7,137 bases of DNA, from the NCBI GenBank assembly GCA_007128275.1, contig SKXR01000039.1, positions 1-7,137 of the forward strand, written 5' to 3'. The position numbers and the translations under genes are program-made. This stretch comes from Kiritimatiellia bacterium. Lineage in GTDB: Bacteria; Verrucomicrobiota; Kiritimatiellia; SLAD01. Shown in pieces: positions 6,433-7,137 of this stretch. The notes beneath the pieces were generated by a model. It had not been told where the DNA came from. It searched no databases and saw nothing but the letters and a program-made list of their open reading frames with translations. Position 1 is the stretch's first letter. Each line of letters begins with the position of its first letter.

Positions 6433-7137
6433 TCAGCCGCCCGCATCCTCTGCCGGGAGTCGTTCAACCACCTCGCCCGTGGCCGAGCGCGCACGCACGT
6501 CGGTGATGCGAATCCGTACGCGATCACCCGGTTGCGTGCCGGGCACAAAGACCACCAACCCATCAATCCGAGCCACCCCGTTGACCGTCGGATGCCGTCG
6601 ATCCCGGTCCGTAACCGTCACCTCATATGTTTCGCCCAGTTCAACCGGTACGCCACGCGGGCTCGGGCGCTCCATGGTCGCCGTCGCGACCGCCGGCGCG
6701 TCCTCAAAAGGGACGTCCGATTTAGATACGACCTCGGCCCGGGCGAAACGCCCCATGTCCTCGATCACCCTGAACTCAACATGCTCGCCCAGTTCCGCGC
6801 CTTCCACAAACACCACTTTCCCGTCCACCCGGGACACGCCATCGCCTTCCCGCCCCATATCCGTAATGGTCCCGCGAAAGATCTGCCCCACCATGTCCGA
6901 CTCAGGTACAGCCGGGCGGGCGGCCCGCGGCTCGCGTGCGGGCCGGCCCGGCACCGTCACGCCCGAATCGATCCGTTCGATGACCACCGAATCCGCCGTA
7001 CTCCGACGCAAACGCGTAACCTCAATCACCACCACATCGCCTTTCTGCGTCTCGGGCACAAAGGTGACCAGCCCGCCGATGCGCGCGATCCCGGAAGCCC
7101 CTTCGCGGGCTTCGTCCACGACCAACACCTTATAGCG
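6433..7137 (-). CDS. Multi-TRAM-domain protein, 5' end outside window
   Basis: The 3' part of a gene encoding tandem TRAM domains, small beta-barrel RNA-binding modules known from tRNA/rRNA methyltransferases (TrmA/RlmD, MiaB) and from archaeal stand-alone TRAM proteins with proposed RNA-chaperone roles. Counting from an internal GTG at 7128, three copies are visible: about 1-50 (GIARIGGLVTFVPETQKGD), 80-133 (GVSRVDGKVVFVEGAELGE) and 164-224 (GVARIDGLVVFVPGTQPGD). They are joined by Pro/Ala/Arg-rich linkers near 53-79 and 135-163. The GTG at 7128 is probably not the start: the frame is open to the window edge, and the preceding codons (RYK) complete the YxVxVxD strand that begins repeat 3 (TYEVTVTD). 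No methyltransferase or radical-SAM motif is visible, and the C-terminus ends right after the last TRAM. It lies 2 nt upstream of the NERD gene. The domain call is strong; the overall function is unknown. Confidence 0.85.
   Translation of the reverse strand, partial: RYKVLVVDEAREGASGIARIGGLVTFVPETQKGDVVVIEVTRLRRSTADSVVIERIDSGVTVPGRPAREPRAARPAVPESDMVGQIFRGTITDMGREGDGVSRVDGKVVFVEGAELGEHVEFRVIEDMGRFARAEVVSKSDVPFEDAPAVATATMERPSPRGVPVELGETYEVTVTDRDRRHPTVNGVARIDGLVVFVPGTQPGDRVRIRITDVRARSATGEVVERLPAEDAGG

Noticed and set aside
6479..7135. A 218-codon plus-strand ORF opposite the TRAM gene
   Set aside because: Ser/Thr/Arg-rich antisense frame without motifs; the minus strand carries clear TRAM repeats.
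1..7137. CRISPR array, tRNA, rRNA or insertion sequence
   Set aside because: No regularly spaced repeat series, no cloverleaf or conserved rRNA sequence, and no transposase ORF were seen.

Overview
This window is a gene-dense, fairly GC-rich bacterial segment in which every convincing gene lies on the minus strand. In transcription order (right to left) it reads: a multi-TRAM-domain protein cut by the right edge, a membrane-anchored NERD-domain protein, two very small membrane proteins, a very large ComEC/Rec2-type DNA uptake channel, and threonine synthase. The first five genes are separated by 2 nt, a 4-nt overlap, 14 nt and a 17-nt overlap, so they look like one translationally coupled operon. 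thrC follows the comEC stop after a short leader (40 to 76 nt depending on the start chosen) and is probably on the same transcript. The promoter must lie to the right of the window or inside the unseen 5' part of the TRAM gene.

The organism is not certain. The TRAM-repeat protein with GIARI/GLVVFVP motifs, the GC-rich codon use and the palindromic intergenic repeat (boxes such as TGCGGTGGCAGAG and ACCGCTTTGGAT) resemble what I recall from PVC-group environmental genomes, perhaps Kiritimatiellota or Verrucomicrobiota. This is a recollection-based guess and not a demonstrated placement.

Region by region: 1-292 contains no credible gene. It holds an interlocking set of inverted repeats (31-130), a direct repeat of GTTACAAATC around a tight hairpin (158-203), and a possible terminator that overlaps the thrC stop codon. 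293-1690 is thrC. 1767-5249 is comEC, 1160 residues. 5233-5442 and 5457-5678 are small membrane ORFs. 5675-6430 is the NERD protein. 6433-7137 is the TRAM protein (3' part only).

The most interesting observation is that the C-terminal metallo-beta-lactamase-like domain of this ComEC keeps its fold signature but appears to have lost nearly all of its metal-binding residues. At the same time a membrane-anchored putative nuclease (NERD) is encoded three genes upstream in the same operon. Together with an RNA-binding-type multi-TRAM protein this could be a modified DNA-uptake or nucleic-acid-processing module. The functional link is a hypothesis only.
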